A stretch of 64,000 nt of DNA from Kalaharituber pfeilii (GCA_015179045.1 WHUZ01000050.1:248001-312000); one strand, 5' to 3'. Shown: positions 31,190 to 41,172, numbered from the stretch's first letter. Notes: generated from the sequence alone by a model not told the origin. Program-made: numbers and translations.

Positions 31190-31900
31190 CCTAAGGCACT
31201 GGAGAAAGAAGTAATTAAGATTACTAAAGACAGGCTAGACTGTGGAGCATTGGAAAGATCTTTTGGACCGTACCGCAATCCATGGTTCCTAGTTCCAAAG
31301 AAGGCAGGAAAATACAGGCGGATAAATACAGCTCAACGGCTCAATACAGTTACTATCAAAGATGCAAGCCTACCACCATCGGCCAACGATTTTGGTGAGC
31401 AGTTTGGCGGATACCCTTTACTGTCACTACTGGAGCTATTTTCAGGCTATGGTCAATGTTCTTTAGCACCAGAGTCAAGAGATATGACAGCTTTTGTGAC
31501 ACCATTTGGCTTGATGAGAATGACACTCTATCCCAAGGCTGTATCGCCATAGCCCATAGGGCGGCATGCGATCAATGATATTGAGAAAAAAAAAATACCC
31601 CAAGGCTACACCAATGGAGCCCAGGTATTTGATAGGGTTATCAAGAAAGTATTGAAAGAACCGATTACAAAAGGCATAGGAGCACCATTTATTGATGATG
31701 TGGCTGTTAAGCCTAAAATTCGGAGTTGGTTTCCTGACAACCTATGGAAGTTATACCTGGAGTCAGAAGAAATATTCTAGAAGCTTTGACCTCGCTGGAC
31801 TGTGTGCTATGGAACATTAGTTGTCAAGAGCAACTATCTCAGGTGAAAAGAGTGAAATCTTGATACCAGCACTGAAATTGGTTGCATGTATCTTATGGCA
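31190..31900 (+). pseudogene. Gypsy reverse transcriptase remnant
   Basis: Visible are ALEKEVIKITKDRLDCGALE, FGPYRNPWFLVPKKAGKYRR, LLSLLELFSGYGQCSLAPES, TAFVTPFGLMRMTLYP and, after the insertion at 31541-31595, NGAQVFDRVIKKVLKEP and PFIDDVAVK. A stop and frame change follow at about 31783, after which ISGEKSEILIPALKLV marks the thumb/connection. The second aspartate pair (FIDD) is intact, but the ORF is broken. Confidence 0.8.
31541..31595 (+). mobile_element. Family A mini-retroposon, 55 bp, in gypsy RT
   Basis: GTATCGCCATAGCCCATAGG, GCGGCATGCGATCAATGATA, TTGAG and about 10 A form the unit. The 12-bp TSD TATCCCAAGGCT (31529-31540) and TACCCCAAGGCT (31596-31607) differs at one position. The unit belongs to the CGATCAATGATAT subfamily. 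Confidence 0.9.
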
Positions 31901-32783
31901 ATGGACCTTGATGAAATGTTTGGACATATGAAACAACAACTAGATGATACCGAAAATAACTACATATTTGCGCCTTCCAGACTCAATGTATTCGAAACTA
32001 CAGCTCCGCACGCGACACAGGGGCACCATCGTGCCTTATACCATGCCATGGTTATTATCAATGAGCTGCACCGCTTGGGGAAAGACTCTCCATCGAAGAC
32101 ATGCGGTTACTGAGACAGGTATCGGCATCGCTAACCAACAATCTCATCGAGAGCCAGGGAGGTAGGGATCTGGCTTGGGCGCTCATATTTTGTCCCGATC
32201 TTTTCGAGGATTTTTTTAAGCGTTTTTCTTCCGAGGAATTGAACTTTAAACGGTTTATTGAACGGCAGAATCAGGTTACGATTGGGCCCGGAACCGATAA
32301 GAACGAGGACAAGGGATTAGTCAATTGCCGTGCAATTCCGCGTCCAATACCGCATACCGGGCGCTAGCCAGGGAGGTTGGAAGAGGAGTACAAGATACCG
32401 TTAGGCGACAGTGCTAGCAGCATTCTTAGACGGTCTCTTGACGTTTTTCTGGATTAGGAAGAACGCTAGGTGGGTATCTGAAGCTGCTAGTGATTCGACC
32501 TGATCAAGCAGTTGGGCAATGAAACATGGATCGGGCACGGATGTGTATTGCAAGGATCTGATGGCATAGTCATAGCGCAGCGTCAGCCACCGGACGGACC
32601 TCGAGGAGCAAAGCCACCGAATGGACCTCCAGGAGCAGAGCCACTGAACGGACCTCTAGATGAGGCGAGGCAGTGGCTAACCGATATCTTAGTCCTAGCG
32701 GAAGGGCTTGTGCCAACCAGGCTACCGATATCTATAGATAGAACATCTTTTTTTTTTCATTTTTATTTTTTTTATTTCGCGTA
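31901..32783. other. Unassigned open frames and a collagen-like tandem repeat
   Basis: The plus-strand frame 32101-32367 (DLAWALIFCPDLFEDFFKRF) is not recognised. At about 32580-32665 a 27-bp repeat encodes three PPNGPPGA-like units within a frame starting at 32512. No gene model can be defended. Confidence 0.4.
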
Positions 32784-33618
32784 CTGTAATTCACCACAAC
32801 GCGACGTACACCCCGTCCCGACGCACGCTTTACACCAAAACTGACCGCGCGCGACAACATAGATCTCAACCACCAGAATAGAATTTAGCATCCAGCTTGT
32901 GGAGGGGTCAAATGAAGGACTAATCTCCATACTTCACACCCTAACCTCTTCAGAAATGAATACTTATGACTCCATGAATTTGACACCACACATTGGCGTA
33001 GGCTTGGCATATATTTTTCACTGTAATACTACAAGTATGGAATTCCACTTATCACACCTGAATTAAATTTTGATAGAAAATAGTAGGACGCTTGAGTATC
33101 AATATTTTAACCTTATTCAAAAGATGTGAGAAGTGCACCAGGAAAATCTCTGAAGAAGTGGTGGAGTTATTCACAAAATCCATATTTTCAGAGATATTGT
33201 GTGCAATAATTGAATAGAAAACGTACCAGAAATGGCAATTTGATGTATGAACTAGCACAACATCAAGCCAGTCAAAGCACTAATTGTCAAGAGACTTAAT
33301 GCGGAGACTCTCTAGCCACAATTCTATAGCCATTATGGTGAGCGTTGAAGGGAAGTAGTGCATTCTACCCTCCAATGCACTTTGCATTGGAATTCCATAT
33401 AAATGCATGCCAAGACATCAATGAAAAACTCATGGTGCCATTAACTGACCACAATGTCCTTTCGGTGCAAATAGAGGTATGAAAAGTGAAGAATAACCCT
33501 TTATTTATTTTCCCTGAAAAGGGTATGCAAAATTCTATTCTGGTGGTTGAGATATATGTTGTTGCGCTTGGTCAGTTTTGGTGTAAAACGTGCGTCGGGA
33601 CTTTGTGGTGAATTACAG
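32784..33618. mobile_element. MITE family M4 (Tc1/mariner-like), 835 bp, long TIRs
   Basis: The left end CTGTAATTCACCACAACGCG and the inverted right end CTGTAATTCACCACAAAGTC share about 90-100 bp (through CGACGCACG, TTTACACCAAAACTGACC, AACAACATA and CTCAACCACCAGAATAGAAT). TA occurs at both edges (32782-32783 and 33619-33620), the Tc1/mariner target duplication. The interior is non-coding. A related solo terminus lies at 12903. Confidence 0.85.
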
Positions 33619-34193
33619 TAGTCCCCGCCTTCAAAATTTTCAAAGTACTACAAAACAAATATATAGACGGTATAAATATTAAACACGAAACAACGTAAAA
33701 GAAAAAAGAATACGAAAAAAAAGGAACATAATTTCTATGCTTCACTCACTCCCAGTCGAATGCCTCCTCCACGTTATAGCCGTACTTCAATCTTTTACCA
33801 GTGCTCTCTGCAATCACTTTAACAAATTCTGCGCCTTGATTCTAATCATCTCCCCTGACGCTAACTACTTTATATATTGGGGACTAATATGTAAGCCTGA
33901 GGAGGGAGGGAAAGTAGACAGGATTTTCACGCCCAGCGCGGTCAAAGCTGGAAGAACTCGCACTCATCTTTTTTTTCCAGTCGGAGATGTGACCCAAAAG
34001 GGCACAACAGCTCGCCAGTCCTAATGGCTGAACGCTTGGCGTATTGAGGGTTCAAATCTACGTAACCGGTACTAAATACAGTACGACCAAAGAAATACAG
34101 GAAATGCTCAAACCAGGAAACGTAGCAGCCATTAGATCTGCGGTTGTATCCTAAAATGGCGGAGGGTCGAGGTGTGACTGCCCGTAGTATCTC

Positions 34194-34241
34194 GACATAG
34201 CTATTATGCGGCGGGGGAGTAATGATATTAAAAAAAAAAAG
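34194..34241 (+). mobile_element. Decayed family A mini-retroposon
   Basis: CTCGACATAGCTATTATGCG, GCGGGGGAGTAATGATATT and about 11 A resemble family A with several substitutions in the stem. The flanks CCCGTAGTAT and CCCCTTAGTAC are a weak possible duplication. Confidence 0.65.
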
Positions 34242-34271
34242 AATCCCCTTAGTACTAGTACGTCGCACCTT

Positions 34272-34340
34272 GACAATCGAACCGACAGTGCTGGGCAAGA
34301 TGCCCGTCGCTAAAGTGACTACCGTTCGACCACAACATGC
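34272..34340 (-). other. Possible tRNA-like (Pol III promoter) sequence
   Basis: Read on the minus strand, TGGTCGAACGGTAGTCAC resembles an A box and GGTTCGATTGTC a B box, about 35 bp apart. I cannot fold a convincing cloverleaf with a paired acceptor stem. It may be a tRNA relic, a tRNA-derived SINE head or chance. Confidence 0.25.
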
Positions 34341-34344
34341 TTCA

Positions 34345-35092
34345 CCAATTTGGGTCTCTTCCTCTTTGGGTTCTTGGCATCAGCGACTGCCTCATTAGGT
34401 AGCCTGGCAGAATCAATGGATCCTTGTTTTCTTAGACTTTCGTCGTGTCTAAGATGACTATAGGCCTAGGATAAAGAGATAAAGGATTTCCCACAATCTT
34501 GACCAATATCTACCACTGTTGTATTCACACTTCCCTGTCTCATAACACGTCGTCCTTATCTCATACCTGCTCTCCACCCTTTAAGTACCCACCGGTTGTT
34601 GCACTTTTGAAGCAGTGTCGCCAAATGCTTACTAACCTTGGCCTGGAGGCCGTTGACGCTCCTACCCTTACCTGTGCGAAATCTAGGGTGCCAAACCTTT
34701 TACATTTCTTTCCTAACATACGCACGGCCACACCCGCGGTGGGTGTGGCGCCGCAACGCGGTGAGGACGCAGGACGTGTTCGGCTACCCGTATACACTCA
34801 CCCAGCACGCATCGCTGGTAAAAGACGTAGCCAGCACCGCGCCAGGCACAGTGCCTCCACCCACCCTTCCCCCCCCCCCCCCGCCATCCACCTCATTCTC
34901 CTTAACACAGCTACAGTGAAAATCAAAACTTTTTTATACATGATGCTCATTATTCAGGTATCCTATACATCCTACTAGGGTTTTCTACCTAGAGCTTGGG
35001 TTAGTTAGCCATTCCATACGGGGTTTGTAGTTTTGCTGATTGTAATGGACAGGGCGTGCCGCATAAAATTTTGGACTCTCACGTCCCCACAG
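34345..35092. other. Region without recognisable gene
   Basis: Open frames at 34499-34978 (plus) and 34561-34797 (minus) are not recognised. A run of about 16 C occurs near 34870. A candidate 3' splice site (CCCCACAG) ends at 35092 and leads into the coding-like segment described next. Confidence 0.4.
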
Positions 35093-35342
35093 GGATAGTC
35101 ACCATCACTGCCCCCTTCCCCCACAAGATCCAAACCACTACGGAGACAAAGACGATCACCGAGGCGAAGACCGTGTACCGCGAGAAGACTACCGAGACTC
35201 CTCCTCCGCCAAGGCCATCACCGTCATTCCCCCCTCCCCCTCCCACGAGATCAAGATCATCACCGCTCTCCCTGAGACCGAGCCCGAGGATGTTATCGTT
35301 TCTTGCCCACCCACTACTCTGCCTGCTGAAACAGTGACGTAA
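35093..35342 (+). pseudogene. C-terminal fragment of a Thr-rich protein, frameshifted
   Basis: After a CCCCACAG acceptor, one frame reads IVTITAPFPHKIQTTTETKT, ITEAKTVYREKTTET. From about 35210 a second frame reads AKAITVIPPSPSHEIKIITA, LPETEPEDVIVSCPPTTLPA, ETVT and a stop at 35340-35342. The two halves look like one protein broken by a single-base indel. The composition is like the Thr/Pro-rich tails of fungal secreted or wall proteins. No upstream exon or start was found, so it is either a gene remnant or the last exon of an unresolved gene. Confidence 0.4.
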
Positions 35343-37198
35343 AGAGAAAAGAATCAAGCGGAGAGCAGAGCGGAGCAGATTACGTATCGCGGACGGGGAA
35401 TCCAAATGTTGAGTTGTGTCTGTGTGTATGTGAGGGTATAAGAAAGAAGTTGGTTGGGTGAGGTTTGCGATGTTTATTTGTTTCTTGTGTTTGGCTTTTG
35501 GCTGTGTTGGGTGCGGGTGCGGGTGCGGTGGTGGGGTGCGGAGATACTGTGGGATGAGTGAACAGTTAAAACAACAACAAAAAAAAGAAAAGTAGAAAAT
35601 AAGCAACAATACACAAAAAAAAGGAAATATGAGGTGATCAGTAACGGAAAATAAAGTCTCATCTACACCATAACAGTCCTTTCCCTTTCTCCTAGTCACC
35701 GTTTGATTGCCGCTTTTAGTTAGTTCGATATCTACCGCCACCTGGGAAGTCTCGCGCCCTATCTGGGCCCTTTTTCCCTGCACATTCGCATCGATTTGTG
35801 TTCTTATTATGACCACATGTATATAAATAGTCATAAAAGTGCTCATCACACCAAGGACTACGACAATCTCTTAGAGTATCCGCTTGGGAAATCCGACCTC
35901 CCCCCTCCCTTGAATTCATACTAACTTCAGTGGAAGGGGTCTATGTTACGAGCCCATCCGCATTCTCAAGGCAGAGATAAACCTGGCTCTACTAGCTCAT
36001 CAGATGAGCGTAGCACCTTACCTGGCTCCGCCCTTCAAAGTCGGTATATTTCCGGACGCTTTTGCATTTATTGACATTCTATCAACTTGGGCATCGACAC
36101 GGGAATGGGAGAACCCGAATAGGATGCCGGGGGAGGGGTGGCGTTGCCACTAAATCACAAGCAACTCGTTTTGGATTACAGAATTATCGATTCAAGGGTG
36201 GTTTAGATATAAGAATCTTAGATGGAGTGCCAGTACTATTGGCTTTGGGTCAGGATTTTCCGATTCATGTACCGTCCCTATTTTTTTTTCTTTTTTTTTC
36301 GAGAAACACTCGGGGGGCGTGTCATCGATTTCTGTGTTTTCGTTTTCAGCTGGTGGAAGGAAGTCACATTGGACTGTGTAACTTGCGGAGTGTATAGGGT
36401 GTGATCTGGGCGAAATGCCTCTATTTTCCCTAACGGGTCGCCATATTACTGTACGGGAATTTTTACTCAAGAGGCCGAAAAATAATAGTCCGGGCACGGG
36501 GACAGAATTTATACCCAACTCAACAATTTGTAAGTTTGATTGCATGTGACACTACGGATCTCATCTAATCTTATCCTATCATACCTTACATCGTTCCTGC
36601 CAGTTTACACCGCCAAGCCCTTCATCCGCGCATCCCGTTCCCAACCGAACTCGGCAAAAACCAAACGCACCCGACCCCACCAACCAACCACATACTAGTC
36701 TAGCATCATCCTTTCTCTGAAACTCAAACAAAAACAAACCCAAAAAAAAGCCCCAAAACAACACACAAGACACAAAAACAATCTCCCCCTCCACCTCCCA
36801 CCCCCCCAAAAAGAAAAAAAAAACAAAGATTCTCCCTCTCTTGTAAACCCTCAGACACGACTTCATCATTTGGGCTCCCAGTCCCCGCGGATATCTCTAG
36901 ACGTTTTTTTGCGGTTATCGATAGCCGTATTTTCAACTTGAACGTTGCAATCGAACCAAGCCGGGTGCAGGGGGTGCTTTACGGCCTAATCACAAGCAAG
37001 CAATCCATGACTCGGATATAAGAAGTCTTAGGCGGGCGGAGTGCTAGGTAAGTTGGTGCTGAGTAAGGATTTCTGCGATCCGTCTACCGCCTCTTTATAT
37101 ATATATGGATACTGGGCATGACGATATCGGGTTTTCAATTCCCTTCTTTTTCTTTTTTTCATTTTTTTTTTTCATCTAAGACCGGGCAAGTCCAAGAT
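35343..37198. other. Region without a defendable gene model
   Basis: A G-rich hexamer repeat (GGGTGC units) is at about 35505-35535. An ATG-less open stretch at about 35917-36155 (LKAEINLALLAHQMSVAPYL, FKVGIFPDAFAFIDILSTWA) looks mildly coding but has no support. The minus-strand frame of 256 codons (35079-35849) is low in complexity and probably not a gene. Confidence 0.35.
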
Positions 37199-37361
37199 GT
37201 GAAGAACAAACGATCCACTAACTGAACCAAAAGCCCAATATCAAAAAAACAAAAACGTTACATACGACGAATACCGGGAGCGGCTGTTCCTGCTATCGAA
37301 TGCGAACTTGCTCCTAGATAACTTGCACAAGGACAATACGATCTCCGCAGGTCTAGTCAGT
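37199..37361 (+). CDS. Possible exon of an unresolved gene
   Basis: An open frame reads DPLTEPKAQYQKNKNVTYDE, YRERLFLLSNANLLLDNLHK and DNTISAGLVSG. It runs straight into a good donor (GTAAGC at about 37362). A good acceptor (CCCCTCAG, ending at about 37421) follows, after which HHPDLWLGV continues in phase. The Leu/Asn/Asp-rich composition looks like a real helical segment. I could not find a start codon or upstream exons, and the frame is only about 54 codons, so chance cannot be excluded. Confidence 0.3.
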
Positions 37362-37469
37362 GGGTAAGCACTTCTCCTTAGATCCAAGCCAGCGAGTCAA
37401 CTTGCTCCCCTCTCCCCTCAGACATCATCCCGATTTGTGGCTCGGGGTTTTTTTTTTTCTCGTTTGATC

Positions 37470-38262
37470 GTGCGGATTGCGTGGTCGAGAGAAGATGTGG
37501 GGAGATATGTGGACCACTGGGTATCTTCATCGATGTTCATAGCATGCGCTCATCGCATCATGCATTGCAGTTACCTGCCTGCCTCGACCGAGCAATCTGC
37601 CACTCTATCAATCCATCCATCCAATCACGTCATAGTACTTCTTTCTTTCTTTGTATCTTTGCGAGGCGCTGACTTTTTCGCTTTGCTCGCCCATCTTATG
37701 CTTCTGATTCACAGTTACAAAAAATAAAAATCAACCACTGGTAGAGGTCTCGCGACTTTCCATTTTTCCATTTACTTTTATTTTATTTTATTATTTTTTT
37801 GTCTCCCCACTTTTACGTCGGGTTTCGTGGAAGCTGCGACCTTACATAAGGGCAAGGCTGCGTATGATACCTCTCTTCAAAAGAATTGTAGTAAAACTTA
37901 CCATACAAACCACAGCGCGGCACAAAGGCACGCGCATATACGCGCACATTTGTTTTTTTTTTCGCCCACACACACACACAACTACCGGTACCGGTCCTAG
38001 TACTGGGTTGACACTGCTGCAATCGGAGATCACCCTTCCCCAACAAACAAAACCAACAAAAAAAACAAAAAAAACAAGCAAATTTTCCTTCCCGCGACAC
38101 TCTCACACACACCAACCTTTGCACGCACGCACTGATCCCGCACCTACTGCCATCAAAACAAAACACAAAGCGAAACAAAATAAACAAGTACTACGCACGC
38201 AGGCACGCACTGACAAGATTTAGGATTCTCATTCTTATTTGGCAAAGCAAAGTCACCTAAAA
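37470..38262. other. Probable promoter/5' UTR region of the 38263 gene
   Basis: No gene recognised. Pyrimidine-rich tracts (for example 37760-37800), a short (CA)n run near 37970 and A-rich tracts at 38040-38075 precede the ATG at 38263. Such tracts are common upstream of fungal start codons. Promoter elements were not identified individually. Confidence 0.4.
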
Positions 38263-41172
38263 ATGACTACACCTCCTCCCCCGCAGCCCACCACCCCGAC
38301 CCCCTCCGCCTACCATCAACCCTCGTCCCCGTTCTCCCCCCGCATCCAATACTACTCAACAACACCCACCCAGACCCCCCGACAGCCATCTTCACCGTCC
38401 CACATCTCACCGCGGGTAGCCCAACGCTCGACGACGCCGACACATGTCTCGAAACAGTACCTCCCCCCGAGCTCTCCCGCCGGCGGTATCCTGTCCCCGA
38501 GCCACGGGTACGGGCATATGTCGCCGGGGCGAGTGACACCACAGAGGACCGGCACTGGCGGCGTCAGGCATTCCTTTGGCGGGGACGAGTTCGGTTTGGA
38601 TGTGTTGACCGATGATGATGGTGAGGGCGACGACGTGGCGAATCAAAACGGTATGTTGGGAGCTGTTGGAGGTGGCGATGACGATGACCTGGTGAGCATG
38701 GTCGGTGGAGGCGGCGGGGTGTTTCTGGGTAACGATAGCAGTGATGACTGTGATGACGACGACGAAGTCGGAGGGGCCCACACACCGGTCGAGTCTCCTG
38801 TGAAGCCGGAGGCACAACAGACGGAGACGGCTCCTTCTGCGAGATCTACACCGACGCCGCAGGGGATAAACGGAGCCCGCAATAGTACACCGACAATGGA
38901 GCGAGTCGTCTCATCACCACGGGTCTCGTCACCACGAGTCTCGTCGCCACGGGTCTCGTCGCCACGAGTCTCATCACCGCAAGTTCGCGCGAGGAAATTG
39001 TTGATCGAAGACGAAGAGAGCGCGGATGAGGTGGAGAAAGAGGGAGACGCGGAGGGAGAGGGCTTGGGTGATATCACCGGGTTCTCGGAACTGGATGCCG
39101 ACAACTCAATTCTATCAGGGCTGAGGAACGGGTTATCCAGTCGGGGCGGGACGAGAAGGGGTAGCTTGCTGAGCACGGGGATCACCGTGGACGGAAACGT
39201 GGATGAGAAGGACAAGGCAAGCGAGAAGGATCAGTCGAGAGAAGCGAGTTTGAGCCCTATTGCGCGACTGGCCACGCCAACCCATCCCCAGACACCACAT
39301 TCCCAGACTCCGCAGCAGCGGCGACCACGCAGTCCACATACACCCACTCGCAACTCCATCGCCGGGTCGCCTACCCCCCGCGCTGCGACCCTTGCATCTG
39401 GCGCGTCAGGGCATGGCCGTTCAGGCCATAGTCGAGCTTCCAGCCGGAGCTCAGTGTTCTCCGTCATCTCCCCCTCGTCACCAAGTCGTCTCACCGCCGC
39501 CGCGGCTGCTGTGGCAGCAGCAGCCTCCGCCTCCGCTACGCCAACCGCAAGCAACCGTTACAACCCCGGGGATAAGGACCAGACCACCATGCTTCTCCTC
39601 GACGATTTCACTGCGCAATTCAACGCCGTGAACCACCGCCACTCCACAACGGGCCACCGTCCCCAGCAGCCCCGCGGGTCCATCTCCGGCCTCTTCTCTC
39701 CGCTGTCCAAGTCCGAGACGCAGGCGACGCCCTGGAAATCCGTTAGCGGCACCCCTGATAACACCGGCGGCAGCAAGTTCCTGCTCGACTTTGACATCCC
39801 GCCACCGCCGACTCCGCGATCGATTCCGTCGATTACGCCGAGGGAGCTGGAGCAGCTCAAGTCGGACCACCTTGCACAGCTGGCAGAACTTCGCGCGAAT
39901 TTGTCGGGTAAGGAAGCCGAGGTCGCGACGCTGCGAACTGGGATCCGCGAGGCGGAGTTGCGGTGTGGCGCGTTGAGGGAGGAATTGGGGGAGTGTGAGG
40001 AGCGGATGAGGGCGGAGATGGACGGAGCGCTGAAGCAGATGCGGGAGAGCGCGCAGGCACAGTTCGATGAGGCGGTCGCGAGGTGGGAGGAGGAGCGGAA
40101 GTCGCTGTTGCGGGAGTCAGAAGAGGCGAGAGGGAGGTTCGAGGACGAGGTTGAGCAGGTCAGGGTGCAATTTGGGGAGGTGGAGAGGCTGCTGGAGGAG
40201 GCGGGGAACAGGGAGCGGGAGAAGGAGCGAGAGTGTGAGGGACTGCGAACCGATGTTGAGAGCCTGCAGAGGGAGCTGGAGGAGGCTAGGAATGGGACAC
40301 AAGAGGCGAGGAACGGAGCCGAGGAAGCGTCTGCGTCCCCGCCCCCATGCGCAAAGTGCGCGGCGAGAGAGAGCGAACCGGCGCAACCGCCACCCGGTGC
40401 AGCAAGCAAAGAGGAGGTCGACCGGATTGCGAAGGAGCTGCACGTGCTCTATAAGCAGAAACACGAGACCAAGGTCGCTGCGCTCAAGAAGTCGTACGAA
40501 GGCAAGTGGGAAAAACGGGTGCGCGGCCTCGAAACGGAGATTGACCGGCTCAACGCGGCAGTCGCGGAGTACGAGAGCGTACCGCGGCCGAGTACGGCGC
40601 ACGGGAGCACGGCGAAGGAGAAGGAAGAAGCGGAGGAGAAGCTCAGGGCAGCCACAGAGGAAATGGAGAAGCTGCACCACGAGGTGCTGGTGCTGCGAGA
40701 CCAGAACGAGGCGCTGAAGGGCGCAGTGGAGAAAGAGAGGCGGGAGAAGGGCGAGCTGGTCGGCGCGGTCGAGGAGATGCTGGCGCTGCAGATGCAGACG
40801 CTCAGCGAGGCGGAGGCGGCCGCCGCCGCAGAGGAGGCTGCGGCGCAGGCTAACGCAGCCGCCCCCCAGGCGCCGGCGGGAGGGAGCACTGCCGGGGCAG
40901 CGCCGGGACAGAAGCAGCGGCCGTCGGGGCTTGCGAAGCCAGGCACGCTCAAGGTCAAGGACGTGAAGCGGCTGGAGCGGGGCTGGGAAGGCGTCCGGAG
41001 GAGGGCGAGCGGGATCGGGATGTTGCCAGCATCACCTGCGCCGGGGCCTGCGGGAACGGCAGCGAGCGCGCCGCCGCAGCAGGCGAGCGGGATTGCGCAG
41101 CCGCGGATGGGGAGCCTGAGGGGGGGCATTGAGCGGATGGGAAGGGGCGCGAGGGATGCGGGGGAGCGGTGA
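38263..41172 (+). CDS. Large Ser/Pro-rich coiled-coil protein, 969 aa, intronless
   Basis: The start is the ATG at 38263 (AAAA just upstream); the frame is open for 8 more codons 5' but without an ATG. Residues 1-500 are low-complexity and rich in Ser, Pro and Thr with many S/T-P sites (possible CDK/MAPK targets). There are acidic patches (about 115-180) and five tandem SSPRV-type units (about 217-241). Long coiled coils follow at about 530-685 and 713-850, separated by a Pro/Cys linker (PPPCAKCAARE). The segment KELHVLYKQKHETKVAALKK, SYEGKWEKRVRGLE is the best candidate for a conserved core. The C-terminus is Ala/Pro/Gly-rich and basic. The architecture suggests a cytoskeletal or spindle-pole scaffold, perhaps of the SnaD/TACC-like kind, but that name is a guess. 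Strong codon bias and full length make it very likely a real gene. Confidence 0.85.
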   Translation: MTTPPPPQPTTPTPSAYHQPSSPFSPRIQYYSTTPTQTPRQPSSPSHISPRVAQRSTTPTHVSKQYLPPSSPAGGILSPSHGYGHMSPGRVTPQRTGTGGVRHSFGGDEFGLDVLTDDDGEGDDVANQNGMLGAVGGGDDDDLVSMVGGGGGVFLGNDSSDDCDDDDEVGGAHTPVESPVKPEAQQTETAPSARSTPTPQGINGARNSTPTMERVVSSPRVSSPRVSSPRVSSPRVSSPQVRARKLLIEDEESADEVEKEGDAEGEGLGDITGFSELDADNSILSGLRNGLSSRGGTRRGSLLSTGITVDGNVDEKDKASEKDQSREASLSPIARLATPTHPQTPHSQTPQQRRPRSPHTPTRNSIAGSPTPRAATLASGASGHGRSGHSRASSRSSVFSVISPSSPSRLTAAAAAVAAAASASATPTASNRYNPGDKDQTTMLLLDDFTAQFNAVNHRHSTTGHRPQQPRGSISGLFSPLSKSETQATPWKSVSGTPDNTGGSKFLLDFDIPPPPTPRSIPSITPRELEQLKSDHLAQLAELRANLSGKEAEVATLRTGIREAELRCGALREELGECEERMRAEMDGALKQMRESAQAQFDEAVARWEEERKSLLRESEEARGRFEDEVEQVRVQFGEVERLLEEAGNREREKERECEGLRTDVESLQRELEEARNGTQEARNGAEEASASPPPCAKCAARESEPAQPPPGAASKEEVDRIAKELHVLYKQKHETKVAALKKSYEGKWEKRVRGLETEIDRLNAAVAEYESVPRPSTAHGSTAKEKEEAEEKLRAATEEMEKLHHEVLVLRDQNEALKGAVEKERREKGELVGAVEEMLALQMQTLSEAEAAAAAEEAAAQANAAAPQAPAGGSTAGAAPGQKQRPSGLAKPGTLKVKDVKRLERGWEGVRRRASGIGMLPASPAPGPAGTAASAPPQQASGIAQPRMGSLRGGIERMGRGARDAGER
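38911..38985 (+). repeat. Five 15-bp tandem units encoding SSPRV
   Basis: Within the coiled-coil protein gene, five 15-bp units (TCGTCACCACGAGTC-like) encode SSPRV four times and SSPQV once. Units differ mainly at third positions, which suggests selection on the peptide. Each unit supplies an S-P dipeptide followed by a basic residue. Confidence 0.85.

Larger units (their letters stand above)
27996..31900 (+). mobile_element. Degenerate Ty3/gypsy-like gag-pol
   Basis: In order on the plus strand: a gag capsid-like region (28000-29028), a degenerate zinc knuckle (CYWDRSMHNRKTC, about 29269), a retropepsin-like domain (about 30130-30440) and reverse transcriptase (31190-31900). RT includes the palm segment PFGLMRMTLYP, the FIDD catalytic box in PFIDDVAVK (about 31692) and ISGEKSEILIPALKLV. 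Stops and frameshifts occur throughout, and no RNase H, integrase or LTR was recognised. Four poly(A)-tailed insertions lie within it: 28297-28481, 28649-28710, 29479-29546 and 31541-31595. Confidence 0.8.

Noticed and set aside
15479..31607. Short A/B units as MITEs
   Set aside because: They lack terminal inverted repeats, end in poly(A), insert with variable-length duplications of 9-14 bp and match a LINE 3' end, so retroposition fits better.
35079..35849. Minus-strand 256-codon frame
   Set aside because: Low-complexity (Phe-, His- and Pro-rich) frame through microsatellite-like DNA with no domain; overlaps the more plausible plus-strand coding tail.
39558..40409. Long minus-strand open frames (up to 283 codons) opposite the coiled-coil gene
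   Set aside because: They are Ser-rich shadows caused by the strong codon bias of the plus-strand gene; no motif or splice support.
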